Assembly (NCBI RefSeq): GCF_051020955.1
Contig: NC_135017.1
Span: forward strand, 31,652,689 to 31,716,688
Direction: 5' to 3'
Origin: Megalopta genalis
Lineage: Eukaryota; Arthropoda; Insecta; Hymenoptera; Halictidae
DNA: 64,000 bases
Positions 1 to 11,737 of the stretch are shown here, in pieces (within the stretch, counting starts at the first letter, position 1; each line of letters begins with the position of its first letter). The notes under the pieces are model-generated. The model ran no database searches, was not told the origin of the DNA, and saw only the letters and a program-made list of their open reading frames with translations. A program made the translations under genes and the position numbers.

Positions 1-420
1 TTCGCATTTGTGTGCAGTGTTTTATATTTTTTCAAGATCATCGCAGTCCGATCGAAAATTTTCATTATTTTTTTAAAATGATTAAAAACAGCAGGGCTAA
101 AATTGGGCAAGAGTTGACAAATTTACCAAAATGTCGATGAAAACTAATCTCGGTGAGAATGTCAACAGGTGTTGGCAAAATGAAAACGTCAATGAAAACA
201 ATATATAACTTATTTTTGAGAAGTAGGTTTTTTTTATCACATACATGTGTATAAGCTCATAAATCTAAACGGTTGGACATATTATGGTATAGATTATCAA
301 ATATTATTAATTGTTTTAATTATCACATATTTATCTCAAGTGTTATAAAGACATAATATTACACAAGTATTCCCATGAGCGAGCAAGCTTAATCTTCGTT
401 AGAGACGTTCGAGACAAGGT
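1..420. other. AT-rich DNA, nothing recognised
   Basis: No open frame of useful length, inverted repeat or transposon end was seen here. The sequence is AT-rich and appears unique within the window. Confidence 0.5.
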
Positions 421-422
421 AA

Positions 423-1003
423 AAGTACCTATTATGAAACACTTTTTAGGGGGTATAAAATTATCATCGATTTTATTACAACTTAAACGTGTTATCGTTG
501 AATATTTATACTACTTTTCGACAGATTAAACAATATAACTCAATGAACTTTGAAATATTTATTTAATGTTAATACAAAATAATACGAATAAAATAGTAGA
601 GTACGAGTGTGTACCTATTTTGGAATACCGTTTTCGTACCATGTCCCCGCGTTTCATAATCAATATCTCTATTTTGGAAACTCCATTTGCAACGCCCGTT
701 CCAAATTAGAGGCATCAAATATGAAACACAGATGTCAACTGCTCCATAAATCAGGGTAATGGAAAAATAAAAATACGCATTATGGAACAGTATGTCCTTG
801 CTTGAAAACAGCTGTATTTAAATAAACATTTTACAAATAATTAACACTGTTTCACAACAGTATTTGAACGAGTAAATTTATAACATTTATAATTGATTAC
901 GTCCACTTTCGCATACTCTATCTATTATATTTTGTATTCCATTATTAGTGTTTATTATGCTATTTCAAGAAAGGGCCAGAATTGAATGGTGTTTCATAAT
1001 ACC
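423..1003. repeat. Fold-back element with ATTATGAAACAC ends
   Basis: The left end reads AAGTACCTATTATGAAACAC and the right end is its inverted counterpart (GTGTTTCATAATACCTTA). The interior contains degenerate internal versions of the same motif (near 611, 715 and 775). Part of it recurs at 29030-29284, where the order of the motifs and the phrase around CGCATACTCTATCTA are conserved. It has no coding capacity, so this is probably a non-autonomous DNA element. No target duplication could be fixed. Confidence 0.5.
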
Positions 1004-1199
1004 TTACATAACACAATGGCCCCGTGCAATTACATACGTGTTCCATATCTATTTATTCGAAGTGGTAAAAGAATAGAAAAATAGAAAATTCATAGGACTA
1101 TATTATTTGAATACATAGTTCATTTAAAACAGATTCACGGTGCTTCAGCATATTACACAACGATAAACAAATAAAATGGGTACTTTGCATCAGTAATGG

Positions 1200-1440
1200 G
1201 AACATTTTTCCGAGTTCTTTGTTATCGATTCATGCGAACCTGGGAGGAGACTGCATGCGCTCCATGAGGCATCCTCATCAATTCATAATAAGTTCCAGAT
1301 CAGTTCCCGCACCGTTTATGGCGGTAGCGGTGAATTCCATTTTTGACCTCGGCAAGCATAAATCGACCCGCCAAAGTTTTCCAGTAGCTTGGAATTTGTT
1401 GAGGAACTCAAACTGTCGACGCCGACGGTTGTAAATTCAC
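1200..1440. other. GC-richer block, unassigned
   Basis: This short block is clearly richer in G+C than its surroundings and contains a 71-codon frame (1219-1434, +). I recognise no domain and see no convincing splice or promoter signals. It could be a conserved non-coding element or a small exon, but the sequence does not decide. Confidence 0.2.
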
Positions 1441-3230
1441 ATGAATTCTACGAACGAAGAAAAAAGTTTCTACTTTTCATTTTACTGTGTGTTCTCATAG
1501 CTCGTGGTACAGATACACCGATTTTTAGTTGAACGATAATCAAAATCTGTTCATTCCGATCAAACAAATGTTAAAGGTATTTGTAAATTATACTTAAAGA
1601 TCATGAGATTCGTTTGGCACAATTACACTGTAATTTCACTATTACAAATACAGATTTATCTGAATAATTGTAAGAAACATTATGAAAAAACTCTACACGC
1701 TAAATGTGTACACTTTTAATATAATTATAATGCTAAGGAATTATGAATAGTTTTTTCAAGTTTATTATGTTTCAAGTTTTTAATCAGTTTCTATCGATTT
1801 GTAGGATATAATTTACCAAGCTGAAACATATTTTTCAAATTGCTATTTAGGTTCTTCATAAATTACACGCTTAAATGACACACTTAAAGGATTATATGAA
1901 GGACGTACTAATAACAGTAATTAAAATCTTTTGTCTTTAATCTCCTAATTGAATTGAATTAACGCTTTGTTCACCGGGAATTTTCTTACGACCTTTTAAA
2001 AATCGAAGATCGACAGTGCGGATTTTTTAAAATACCCTTTTAAAGCGACGGCAATTTCATTTATAATTAATAGAATTGTTTAAACTAATCTAATGCAACA
2101 ATCTAGTCTGAATTTATTATCTAAAAGGAATTTATCAAGCTTCTTTTACATAGAGCTCAGACTTGCGGTAAATAAAGCATTAAGAATTAGGCTTTGTTAG
2201 AATGATAAAAAAAATGTATTTTCCACTTTTTCATCTGATTCTAGAATGATAATGTAAACAACATATTCTGTTGATCTCGTTAAATTATAAGCACGGTGAT
2301 GGTCATTCAAAACGATTAATATGTGAGATGTAAAAATCTCCAGATTTACAGTTATCGATCAAGACAGGCGAAAATCATGAAAAATTGCGATTTTCACAGT
2401 CCTTAGTTCTTTATAGTTTATTACCACATTTCGGTGAAGTTTTCAGCATGTATATATTAGTTTCCGAAATCTATTTATTTATTTACGTATTTATGAATGC
2501 TTCAAACCACCTGGTTTATTTAGTAAATACAGGATTGTTACATATACGTATGTTCGATATTATTTATTATTAGTTTCTAAATATTTGCGGAACATTGTTT
2601 AAGGAAACAAATAATTTATTGTTAGTCCTTCTGCATTAGGATTAGATAAGAATGAATTAATGCAAAGAGGATTGCAATATTTGCGTTTGAGAAGCTTTGT
2701 TTCTAGTGTTTATCGAGATTTATGAAACGCATTGTTTAAATTTTCGTTATAAATCCAGAGAAAAAAAGTTGAAGAAACATTCTTCAATCTTTCTTCTCAT
2801 TCGAATTTAGTACAATTTTTTATTAAATTGCGTTTACTCATTTTCTAATAAAGTTAATCTAAAGATATCTAAAAAAAAAAAATTTCAGCGAACTTCGTAT
2901 TTGTCACTATGCTGCTAATTATCATGGTGAAATCAATATGCTTTGTGATCACAGTTCTTCCAGCTGAACACAGAAAAGTTCTACATTCTGACGTTTATGA
3001 GATAACTTATGAAAATGAGAATTCTCGCAATAAAAAGCAACGGGACGTTCCTATCTAAGGAAAAATGTTCATTGCGCAGATTCCTTGGATTCATTACATT
3101 TTGAATCAAATAGTTTGAATCTCCGATGCGTTAAGTTTGTTCATTTTCAAATCGTTCAAATTTCTCTGTTAAATGGTAATAAGGAGGAAAGTTTCTGATT
3201 AAATATCGTCGCAGTCGTACCAACTAGGCA
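1441..3230. other. AT-rich DNA, nothing recognised
   Basis: Only short random frames are present, plus a poly(A) run near 2871. I saw no paired repeats or transposon ends. Confidence 0.45.
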
Positions 3231-3239
3231 TCCATCCCT

Positions 3240-3592
3240 AAGTATAAGTTTGTTCAACTTGGAGCAATTAAATCCGTCTTGTCAGAGAGAAGTCGAGCAT
3301 TGAACTAGCATTAGAGGCAGATTAGTACCGTAACACAGAGTCTTAAATCGTGTCGTGTTCTGTGAAAACCGCGGAATGATGCGAATAGACGTAAGTTTCG
3401 GTGAATTCATTGGAGGGCAGGAATTCGTGAACGGATTCCGTAACAGGTTAACCGTATTTATCGGAATGCCGGTGCAAGTGGACAATCCCGTCTCGTTGCG
3501 TTATGAGGAGAGAAATACGGTTAGATTTGGGACTGTGTTTCTATTGCTTCGTGCGTTTCACGAGGGCCTCGGAGAGTTCGCAACCGCTTAAT
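3240..3592 (+). other. GC-richer block with 78-codon frame and donor-like GTAAGT
   Basis: Base composition rises here and a frame at 3355-3591 encodes 78 residues with no recognisable domain. A GTAAGT that would serve as a splice donor lies at 3391, inside that frame, so the block could be a 5' exon ending near 3390 as easily as a chance ORF. The opposite strand is also open over part of it (3282-3485), which argues for composition rather than coding. Confidence 0.2.
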
Positions 3593-4214
3593 TAATTAAC
3601 AATTACCGTCACGGGTTTATTCAGTATTTTCTGACTTTGACTACGTTTTTACCCGGTTACCCGTTACCCGGTATTGATATCTCTTCAAATGTTGACAAAT
3701 CTCTTCGACAGAGAACACTAGAAAGATGAAAAATTTATTTAGTCGTTCTAGTTAGATCACGTATTTTCGACAGTTACAATAAATAAAATGTTTTTTGTTC
3801 ACTGTATCATTGAACGTTAAAGGGTATTCACCTGAAATAGGGTAACTGTGTTCGAGAAAATATGAATAACAATTAATAATAATGATTAAATAAATTTGAT
3901 GTGAATAAGCCAGTTTTTCGGTGCAATGTTGAGATTATAAATGATAACGACTACGTTATTGTGATAGCTAGATGTAAATTATTATATTTTATTGTAACTT
4001 ATTATGTACGTGTATCTAACATATTTTATAGATATTTTTTACTCACTTTCCCAATATACTTTATTATTTTTTTATTCCCATATTCGAACTATCACTTTCT
4101 TATTACTGTAACAAATGTTGAACATAATTAAAAGGATAATTAAAAGAGCCATGGAATACTCTAAAAAGAAGAATGTGTTCTGGAGTTATCTGATGTGAAT
4201 GTGTTCTGCCCCTA
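3593..4214. other. AT-rich DNA, small GTTACCCG repeat
   Basis: A short tandem of GTTACCCG-like units lies at about 3653-3672. Nothing else was recognised. Confidence 0.4.
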
Positions 4215-4315
4215 AAAACCATTCAAATTTCATTTCAAACATTTTTTAGAATCATCGACGAATCCGAAGATATTTGACTGGATCGATTTAAATGCGTCAC
4301 CTTATATATCTGGTC
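4215..4315 (-). mobile_element. Terminal fragment of a mariner-type element
   Basis: Read on the minus strand, this stretch matches the left subterminal part of the DD41D-type element at 28180-29015 over about 65 bases (both contain GTCAAATATCTT and a TAAAAAATGTTT block). No transposase codons follow. It is an old isolated end. Confidence 0.45.
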
Positions 4316-4319
4316 TCCG

Positions 4320-5338
4320 TACAGCCTTTAAAATTGAGTAACTTTTTCCAAAGTTGCTGTAATGAAAAAGTACCTGCAATAAAAATTTTAAATATGCGTT
4401 TTGTAAATTTTTGTGTCAATTATATATCGATTTCAAAAATTTCATAGTTTTTAAGCTAGTAACTGAAGTAAATCTTAAGATTCTTATACTTTTTGATAAC
4501 TGTCATTTATTTTGGCATTAATCAATCATAACGCCAGCATGAAACGATGTTGTGTATAACTAACATAAACGAAAAAGCATTTTTTAAATTTCCCTAGAAA
4601 ACCAGCAATGAAAACGTTAAAAACAATGTCCAATATTTTTTCGAAAGAATAAATTATTTCGCAATTCAAATTTATTTCACATTATTTGGTATATTAAATC
4701 TTCGAATGTTTTCAAAACGGTCGAGTTGTTCGAGGATATGTTGGAAAGGTTATTTTGTTTTGAAGCCTGTACGAAGTCTTGCTCGAGTGGCTGTATGTTG
4801 TGTATTTTAATTAAACTTCCCTGTTTTATATGTATATACTGCCAGCTGACTGTGAACTTTCTACCTTTATAACTGAAAAATTTTGAACAATATCGAGGAA
4901 AGACAAAATTGTTTTTTAATTCAGGCATTCACTTCCATTGGTCTGTGCATTTTAATAAAAATGGAAGATCACTGATTTAGATACAAACTGTAATCATTCG
5001 AATATTTAATAAGAATGCGTCGCAAACTTATTACTGGATTAATTGATTGTTCGAACAGCGAACCTTTGTGACAAAAATATAACTTAGTATGCTTAGGATC
5101 GTTTATCATACCATTTATCAATTATTTTCAATACACTACGTAGTTTAAACAAAAATTAAGGTATAAGAGTTAAATGACTCACCCTATAAATGGGTCCAAA
5201 ATAGGGTCCCCCTGGGTCCAAATAGACCCGAGTCCGGCCGATTGAGTATTTGCTATGATTTCAGTAAAGATGTGAAGAAATTGACAATGCTAATGAAACA
5301 ATTTTAATTAAAATTCGTGTAAGAATGCTGATACGGTA
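4320..5338. other. AT-rich DNA, nothing recognised
   Basis: No gene or clear repeat was seen. Around 5185-5235 the phrase GGGTCC/GGGTCCAAA recurs three times in a short imperfect tandem. Confidence 0.4.
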
Positions 5339-5373
5339 TACACCCCCTCGACAAGTATAAGGACACCTATATA

Positions 5374-5936
5374 TTAGGTCTACCGGAAAGTTCTGTCCGT
5401 TTTTGAATTGAAATATAACACAATTTTCATACATTTAATAATATTTATTGTAGAATATACTTTCCAACGTTACTTATGACTTCTTGCCAGCGTGATGGCA
5501 ACTTGTAAATGCCATTTTTAAAAAATGATTTATTTTTAGAGGCGAAGAACTCAACTAGTGCTTGGTTGACATCAGCTTCAGTTTTGAATTTTTTTCCTGT
5601 AACAAGTTTTTGCAAAGAGAGAAACAAGTGATAATCGGAGGGTGCTAGGTCTGGGGAGTATGGTGGATGTGACAGAATTTCCCAGCCTAGCTCTGCGATT
5701 TTCTGACGAGTCGCCAAAGCAGCATGTGGTCTGGCATTATCATCGGTAGCCGTGTTTTCACGATCGCGTCTCACTTAATAATGACATGAGACATCTTTGT
5801 TTCAGTTTATTTAGGAGAGTACATGTGTGTAAATGCAATGATAAAGAGAGATAGTCATATATGTCTCAAATCAACATGTGCATATGGATTGAAACTTGAA
5901 GTGACACTATCGGACAGAACTTTCCGGCAGACCTAA
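5374..5936 (-). mobile_element. Internally deleted mariner with TTAGGTCT ends
   Basis: The terminal inverted repeats start TTAGGTCTACCGGAAAGTTC and match the right end with a single difference over about 26 bases. TA flanks both sides (5372-5373 and 5937-5938). At about 563 bp it is less than half the usual 1.3 kb of a mariner. The missing part covers the N-terminal DNA-binding region and first catalytic aspartate of the transposase. It is nested in the Tc1-like derivative, so it arrived later. Confidence 0.88.
5445..5774 (-). pseudogene. Mariner transposase, C-terminal fragment
   Basis: About 109 codons remain. They encode the C-terminal part of a D,D34D mariner transposase, the enzyme that cuts and re-inserts the element at TA sites in the nucleus. 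The second catalytic aspartate is visible in DDNARPH and the third in SPDLAPSDYHLF, with 34 residues between them. The helix-turn-helix DNA-binding region and the first catalytic aspartate are absent because of the internal deletion. The reading frame runs cleanly to a stop just inside the left terminal repeat, as expected for mariner 3' ends. The ATG of the frame is fortuitous and not the original start. The remaining part is well preserved, so the deletion is probably young, but the protein cannot work. Confidence 0.88.
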
Positions 5937-6159
5937 TATTTGATATAAATTGTAATTTTTGCATTCAGTTTAGGTAATATCTGCGAGTTTTGTGGCATCA
6001 TATTGTCGAAAGTACATATTAAGTGAAATGTGTTTATCACTTACACGATTAGTTATTCTATTTATTGCATTCTTTTCATTGAAAACGTATGCTGAGTTTA
6101 TTTTATATCCCTCGCTCGGTATCATATGTGTTTTCTAGATATGTGGAACATAGTACAAA

Positions 6160-6300
6160 ATACATTGAAACAAATAGAAACAGAAATAATAGACGAAATA
6201 ATAAAACGGATGCCGAAATTAGTCCAAGGAATAATTATAAACGCAGCCGATATATTGACGAAAGGATACTTAAGTTCTCTTTTATAAAATTGATGTTATT
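6160..6300 (+). pseudogene. Tc1-type transposase, C-terminal tail
   Basis: In the frame containing QIETEIIDEIIKRMPKLVQ the sequence matches the conserved end of Tc1-family transposases, where a short MPxRxQxVI-like segment precedes a glycine-rich tail. The same tail can be read at 37075-37180 (-), 53355-53475 (+) and 56240-56365 (-). The longer open frame at 6089-6334 is in a different register and is not the gene. Everything upstream of this tail is missing. Confidence 0.65.
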
Positions 6301-6449
6301 TTCATTATACATATATATAATCTACTTGTTATAGTTTCATAATATTAAGTTTGATATGAATTGAAGAAATTATAGGAACTTCCTATCGATTTCTCAAGTC
6401 TATTTCATTTTCTGTTAGTGTCCTAATACTTTCGGACGGGGATGTATAT

Positions 6450-6998
6450 GTATGGTATGTTCCGTATTATCTGGTAAACTCGGATCTCTAACCAAGCTTT
6501 CTATTCAAGTCATAGATACATGCCGTTGTTCTTCATTCCAGAGATGTGTAGGAAATATGATTAATCGTCGAGATAATCCACGGTTACCGTTGAGTCATAA
6601 ATTCAGTGCGGAACAAAAATGGTAACGTTCAACTACTTCTACATGCATGCATAAACATTTCTTCACTAATGAAATGAGCGGGCCGTTGGCACTTTGAAAA
6701 ATGATGGAACGATCCCTTGCCACCGAGTTTCCCTAATTTTTTATTTATCCATTCAGAAATTTTTAAATTTCATCATTTTCGTGAATCGTCTCCATTGTTT
6801 TCTTTTTAGAAATAAAACAATATGCTGGAATCCCTTTAAGAATTTCTGTGTTAATTTGATTTTTCACTTCTACAAAAAAATAGAATAACTATAATAGATA
6901 TTTCAATAATTCTAATACTATAAAATAATACTGGTAATAAATGTAGCTGTGATTGGTAGGGGTAGTAGTATAATGTAGTGTTAAATCACAGGAACCTC
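6450..6998. other. AT-rich DNA, nothing recognised
   Basis: No gene, transposon end or tandem repeat was identified. Confidence 0.4.
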
Positions 6999-8143
6999 TA
7001 CAGGGTTATCCAAGTATCATCTATGACAATTACGTATGAAAGATAATTGATATGTATCAAATGATCACCATGACCATATTTATAAACATCAATTCGAATA
7101 TCAAAATTTTCGATGACATTTTGGTATATTTGCTCGTTTAATTCATCAATTTCATTTCTAATATTGTTTTTTAGGTCATGAATTGTTGCTGGTTTGTTGG
7201 CATAAACTTTGCTTTTCAAATAAAGAAGAAAGTGCAATGGGGACAAGTCACACGAACTAGGTAGCCAATTCACATCACCATTTTTTGAAATTAATCGACC
7301 ATTGAATTTCGATCGCAATAAAGTGATGTTTTCACGCGTTGTGTTTGGCTTAGCTCCGTCATCTTGAAAATAAACATTGCTTATGTCGATTCCATTTAAT
7401 TTTAGTCATAAATGATTAATAATCATTTCATTATAATGTGCACCATTCACTTTAACTGTATTTCCATTCTCGTTTTTGAAAAAGAATTGTCTTGGATTTG
7501 AAGAATGGCTCTTGGATTTTCATCTCCCTATATGCGACAAATTGTGCTTATTGACGTGTCGATCCAATGTGAAATGAGCTTCATCACTGAAGATGATGTT
7601 GTGTGAAAACAATGCATCAATTGAACAATGTTCTTACAACCAATCAGAGAAATCTCTGCGTTGCAGAGTTGTCGCTTTCTTTCAATTCTTGTGTAAATTG
7701 AATTTTGTGAACATGCAAATGCAGATCTTTATGCAAAATTCACTACGAACTGCCATAAGAAATGTTCAATTCTTGAAAACGACGTGTTTTCATTCGAACG
7801 AGCTGTTTTTGGAGTGCCAGACTTTCGTTTATCATGAACAGATCTGGTTTTATCAAATTTTTTAACCAAATTTCGAATTGTTTGCTCAGGTGGCGATTAT
7901 GTATGCCGAAAAGATCACCTAATTTACGATGTATGTTTTTTATTGAACACTGATTTTTAAAATCAATTTGAATACACGCTCTTTGATAATTATAAAGTGT
8001 AAATCTTTAATTATCACGCTCTTTAATCGTTAAAATTGTTTATCATTGCAGGTTAGTAAAAAAATAAAGTGACAAGAAATAAACGTGGCGTTTGACAGAT
8101 ATTCTCATTCCACATTCTAAATATACTTTTGGATAATCTTGTA
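6999..8143 (-). mobile_element. DD41D-type mariner-like transposon, nearly full length but dead
   Basis: Left end TACAGGGTTATCCAAGTAT (from 6999) and the reverse complement of the right end, TACAAGATTATCCAAAAGTAT less the extra base, form imperfect inverted repeats that include the TA. The roughly 1.14-kb span contains remnants of a whole transposase on the minus strand in the right order. Among the transposons here it is the copy that retains the most of its coding region. Confidence 0.75.
7001..7960 (-). pseudogene. DD41D mariner-like transposase, decayed
   Basis: Reading the minus strand from about 7900 downward gives an N-terminal helix-turn-helix stretch (TIRNLVKKFDKTRSVHDKR). Next comes the first catalytic block FSDEAHF with VNKHN following (about 7500-7590), a damaged ENPRAI segment, then FFFKNENGNTVKVNGAHYNE, the second block VYFQDDGA (about 7345-7375) and the C-terminal NGDVNW..SCDLSP region (about 7240-7290). 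By my count 41 residues separate the second aspartate from the third catalytic position, as in the rosa/Visitor-like DD41D group of Tc1/mariner. That third position is His instead of Asp (PLHFLL). There is at least one in-frame stop near 7410, frameshifts, and a deletion between ENPRAI and FFFKN. The enzyme would have recognised the element's own ends, and this copy is inactive. Confidence 0.8.
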
Positions 8144-8493
8144 CATTATGTATTAGGGTGCTGCATTTAATATAAATAGTGGCCTATTCTTTTGTACATG
8201 CAATACATGAAAAAACAGGACAGAAGCTTTTATTTTTTTCTCAACTATGAACAAATAGAGTTCTCATCAAGAACTTTGACGGTAATAATTAAATTCGGCT
8301 CTCGTAAACGTGAGATAGTAATAACGTATTTTGACGCGATGAAGACTAATCGAATGAATGTCATATCGGTTTCATGTAAATGCAGTTTGAAAGTTTTAAG
8401 GGGCTGTGCACACGTCAATTGGAAGACCGACGCGACGTCGAGAATTGTGGTTAAAAGGGACCTATCTCGTTCTCTCACTTTACCTCTCTGTCA

Positions 8494-8498
<5 letters not shown>

Positions 8499-8532
<34 letters not shown>
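8499..8532. repeat. (TC)n microsatellite
   Basis: About 17 uninterrupted TC units lie in a pyrimidine-rich tract (8465-8560). Several long frames crossing it (8192-8578, 8406-8621) owe their length to this repeat and are not genes. Confidence 0.95.
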
Positions 8533-8535
<3 letters not shown>

Positions 8536-8579
8536 CTCCCTTCCTCTTTCTCTATCTCTGGCGCATGACAAGTGTTAAA

Positions 8580-8830
8580 ATGCAATTATGTTGTATCGTG
8601 TCTTCTAGCTGCGTCAAGTGAAATATGGTACGACGCGGTTTAGAAGAGGTGCCGGCGTTAACGATACGGAGAAGCGCTGTAAAATTTACGCGGTCCATGT
8701 TTCGGACGTAATTAGAGTTTCGGACGTGATATCAAACGAGAAGCAGTTAGTAATTAATCGCTTCTTCCGGATGAGCAGTAATTAAACGGCGCGACTGCCG
8801 CTTGCGCCTCACCCGTACGATATCCGAAAC
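8580..8830. other. GC-richer unique block
   Basis: A block with many CpG and GC-rich words (for example GTGCCGGCGTTAACG) stands out from its surroundings. There is no usable reading frame. It may be a conserved regulatory element, but nothing in the sequence assigns a function. Confidence 0.2.
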
Positions 8831-8929
8831 TAGATACATGTAAGTGTGTTTTCGTTTTCCGAGATAATTGGAAAATTAGAAAGTTTAGCTCGGCTATTAT
8901 TTCTCCATTCACTGTTACGTTACTTATTT

Positions 8930-9126
8930 ATTACTAGACTGTGGATTTTATGCATTTATGGGAAAAAATACGTCGGCACCATACAAAGCAGTGAATTTTT
9001 AATATCGTTAGATTATTTCGAACTTTCTAGAACTATTAAACGAAGAAAGCCATTTTTATTTAATTCCTGTTTCTTACAATTGATGTAGAACATTTTTATT
9101 TTACACGAAGATCCGCAGGCTAATTA
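8930..9126. mobile_element. MITE with CTAGACTGTGGATTTTATGC end
   Basis: The left end CTAGACTGTGGATTTTATGC is matched in inverse orientation by the right end (GAAGATCCGCAGGCTAATTA). The same arrangement recurs at 12439-12602 and 54211-54405. The interior is AT-rich and non-coding. The target duplication may be a short TTA-like site, but I could not fix it. Confidence 0.55.
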
Positions 9127-10820
9127 TCATTTGTTGTAATGATAATGATTGTTTGATTGATTATGAACATTCAGATTTATAATGCGCGTGTTTCCATTCT
9201 TCCTTCTAAAGTATTTTAATTTTTTTACTTTCTATCTAGAGCAGCGATATCTCTGCGGCAATTACGAGAAACGTTACGTTGCAAATCACGTGTCTCTGTA
9301 ATAGTTATAAAAGTTGTATGCACTTCATAGTTTAAATATATTATAAGTATATTATAAAGTATATGTTGCTCAATTTATTGAAGCTAGAAATCTTTAACGA
9401 CCGCTATACAACCTTCCATTCTATTAACATATGAACACTTTCGTTATTATAAAGATTTCGGATGGCCTCGTTTTACAAATTTTCATCCGATCTGTTATAA
9501 AGGATCGTCTCTAGCATGGAATGATTGTTACTCCCGTGTGCAAATATTTACTGAAGAAGTTAACTGCTAGATTAATATGAAATGTCGGATTTCTTAACCC
9601 TCACGAAGGAAATTTTTTTGCGACTTTTTTAAAAGAGAAATTTTTTATCGGATCCCTAAAAGCAAAAAATTTGCAAAAATGTGTTCAATCGAATAGTGTA
9701 TATCTTGATGAAACAAGATATTCATTTAATCTAAGAAAAGAAACAATTATTCTTCGTCTTCGAATACCTTGACATTTCATATTACAAGATCTAATAAATT
9801 ATGCACCGTGTGAATAAAGGTGAACAAATAGAAAATTTGAAAATTATTTTAATAAAAACTTCGGGAAATCTTTTAGCCGCCCGTCTAAAGTGTATGACAA
9901 TATATCCGATTAGATCTTTTAGAAGTTATTATAGCAATTTAGGTAAAACTGAAATGGCACGTGAACATCCGAAATGGCATGTCCCATTTCGCTTTATCAG
10001 TGCAAAAATCTCGGAAAATACGAATGATATGAAAAAATGTTTCAGACAAAAGTTATATGGTTTTGAGGGGGACAGATCGTGCTGTCATACATTTGATCTT
10101 GTGAGGACCTGGGAAAAACCTACAAAAGTCAATTTTGAATTTTTGAATCAAAACTTGTATTTTTTATTAGATATTGTCGTAACTGGCACCAAGACGTTTT
10201 CAAAACGCTATTTAAATGTAAGTTCCGTGTAATTCCTTATTTATCCTGTAGATACATTAATTGACAAATAGAATAATCTATGAAATAAAATATTTCTGCA
10301 TCATTTGCAACAAGAGGGAGCGAAATAGAACATATTTTAGTATGAGAGATTCAAAGGTGCAATGTTTATTTGTATTCGTTTCATCATACTTCAGCTTATA
10401 TGTATTTCCGTTTGTTATACATTACTAACGAAATGGAACCATATTATAGCGAAGATAACTTTCCATGTTTCTGTAAACTGCATTTCCAGGCTTCCACTCG
10501 TGGCAGCTTTGAAGTTGTTTGTGTTTTGTTGCAACTATGTTGAATACTTGCAAACGTAGTGCGGCGAAGATAAAGAGATAGTTTGAGTTACATTTATGCT
10601 TCTCCTTGTTTTAACAGTCGAATTTAAGGTAGGAATGAGTTTAATGCAGCCGCACCTAATTGCCTCGTGAATTATTTACAGTCTTCGCAAAAGGAAACTT
10701 CCTAGGAATTCGTGAAATTTCTTGTTCCTCGATTCTCAATTTTTGAAAACTTTTTTAAAATTCTCATGTACATATTGTTTTCGAGAAAATGGATGTTAAA
10801 AAGAACGCTTTTGAGATCAG
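9127..10820. other. AT-rich DNA, no supported gene
   Basis: A 143-codon frame at 9801-10232 (+) lies here. Its translation is rich in Asn, Lys, Phe and Ile as expected of AT-rich random sequence and shows no motif I know. I do not call it a gene. No repeat pair was found. TTAACCC at 9596 resembles a TTAA-element end, but no partner was found. Confidence 0.35.
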
Positions 10821-10822
10821 CT

Positions 10823-10898
10823 TGTGCATTAACAACAGTTCCAATTTGCACAGTGTTCCATCGAAACTTTTGAATAACAGATTGATATATAATAATCG
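10823..10898 (+). repeat. Left member of a 70-bp direct repeat
   Basis: TGTGCATTAACAACAGTTCC and the following 55 bases recur in direct orientation at 11738-11806 with roughly 10-15% differences. The two copies bracket the repeated segment 10926-11737. The right copy begins exactly where that segment stops matching its other copy. Confidence 0.7.
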
Positions 10899-10925
10899 AA
10901 TTTTTAAAAAGAAATTTTGCATAAT

Positions 10926-11737
10926 ACGGCGAAATTTTGCAATTAATTCAGACTGCAAGAATGGCTAACTGACACGAAGGTACAGATAACCGATACGGAT
11001 GTAATCATCGTTTGTCAAAACGTATCCGACGATGTAGATGTTAATGAAAGAATTTACCCTAACAAAGGTACTTCGATTCTAGATCGTGCTCTTTAATATT
11101 ATATTTAGAGCAACAAGACGATATAGCGACAGAAGATTGAACGATTATAAAGAAATTGTGTAACATATCAGTTAGGAAGGCAAAACTAACAAAAGAAAAA
11201 GTAATGTAATAAAAAGTAGCTTTACGTGTATATCATAAAATAAAAAATAGTAAAAAATGCATATATATTTTTTCTAACAGAAAAAAATATTATATTTGAT
11301 GATAATTTTACAATATCTTCATTTCATATTATTTTCATGATTACATATTTCTTCCACTATACTTTTCAATTTTAGTGAGCACTGAAAGAATTAATGTAAA
11401 ATAGATAAGCGTACACATGATGCTATTGGTAATTAAATTGAAGTAAACTATAGAAAGATGTGGAAATATTTGAGGTATTAACCAGTTTGCCGTTGCATTC
11501 TCTTGGTAAAGTTTACGTGTAATTGTTATAATATAAAATTAAGTTACAGGGCTGGGGAAAAATAGATTTTTGAAATAGTAAATAGAATATAAATATTTTT
11601 ATCTTCTCATGTAATACAGAATTTGGCGAATAAACTTTTTTTGCAATAGTAATTACATGTGGCTATTACGAAGTTAAATTTATTTGAAACGCTATTTCTA
11701 TATGTAACTGCTATTTCAAAAATGTTTATTAGCAAAA
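10926..11737 (+). repeat. Repeated segment, unoccupied copy
   Basis: This stretch is almost identical to 21798-21953 joined to 23566-24211. The other copy carries the 1.6-kb compound mariner at the position corresponding to about 11088-11090, within GATTCTAGATCG, which is intact here. It therefore shows the pre-insertion sequence. The segment is non-coding. Its last 190 bases are the left part of a hAT-type MITE. Confidence 0.85.
11547..11737 (+). mobile_element. hAT-type MITE, right end missing
   Basis: The sequence starts CAGGGCTGGGGAAAAATAGA after TTAAGTTA and matches the intact element at 24025-24290. It stops at 11737, where the sequence switches to the direct repeat TGTGCATTAAC. The left target flank (TTAAGTTA) is the same as at the intact copy (TTAAGTTG), so both descend from one insertion duplicated along with its flank. 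Confidence 0.75.

Larger units (their letters stand above)
5341..6444 (+). mobile_element. Tc1-like derivative, copy I (interrupted by a mariner)
   Basis: The ends are inverted copies of each other (left CACCCCCTCGACAAGTATAA, right TTCGGACGGGGATG) and are flanked by TA on both sides (5339-5340 and 6445-6446). The same ends define copies at 36913-37419, 52676-53645 and 55841-56606. The only coding trace is the last part of a Tc1-type transposase near 6160-6300. A separate mariner (5374-5936) was inserted close to the left end. Without that insertion the element would be about 540 bp, so it is a deletion derivative unable to move by itself. Confidence 0.8.

Noticed and set aside
6089..6334. 81-codon frame rich in Asn and Arg, similar to 37107-37343
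   Set aside because: It is the wrong register over the Tc1 transposase tail. The true tail is in another frame (IKRMPKLVQ).
8192..8621. Two overlapping frames ending in Leu-Ser runs
   Set aside because: Their length depends on the (TC)n microsatellite at 8499-8532.
9801..10232. 143-codon plus-strand ORF as a host gene
   Set aside because: No recognisable domain, AT-driven residue composition, and no promoter or splice signals.
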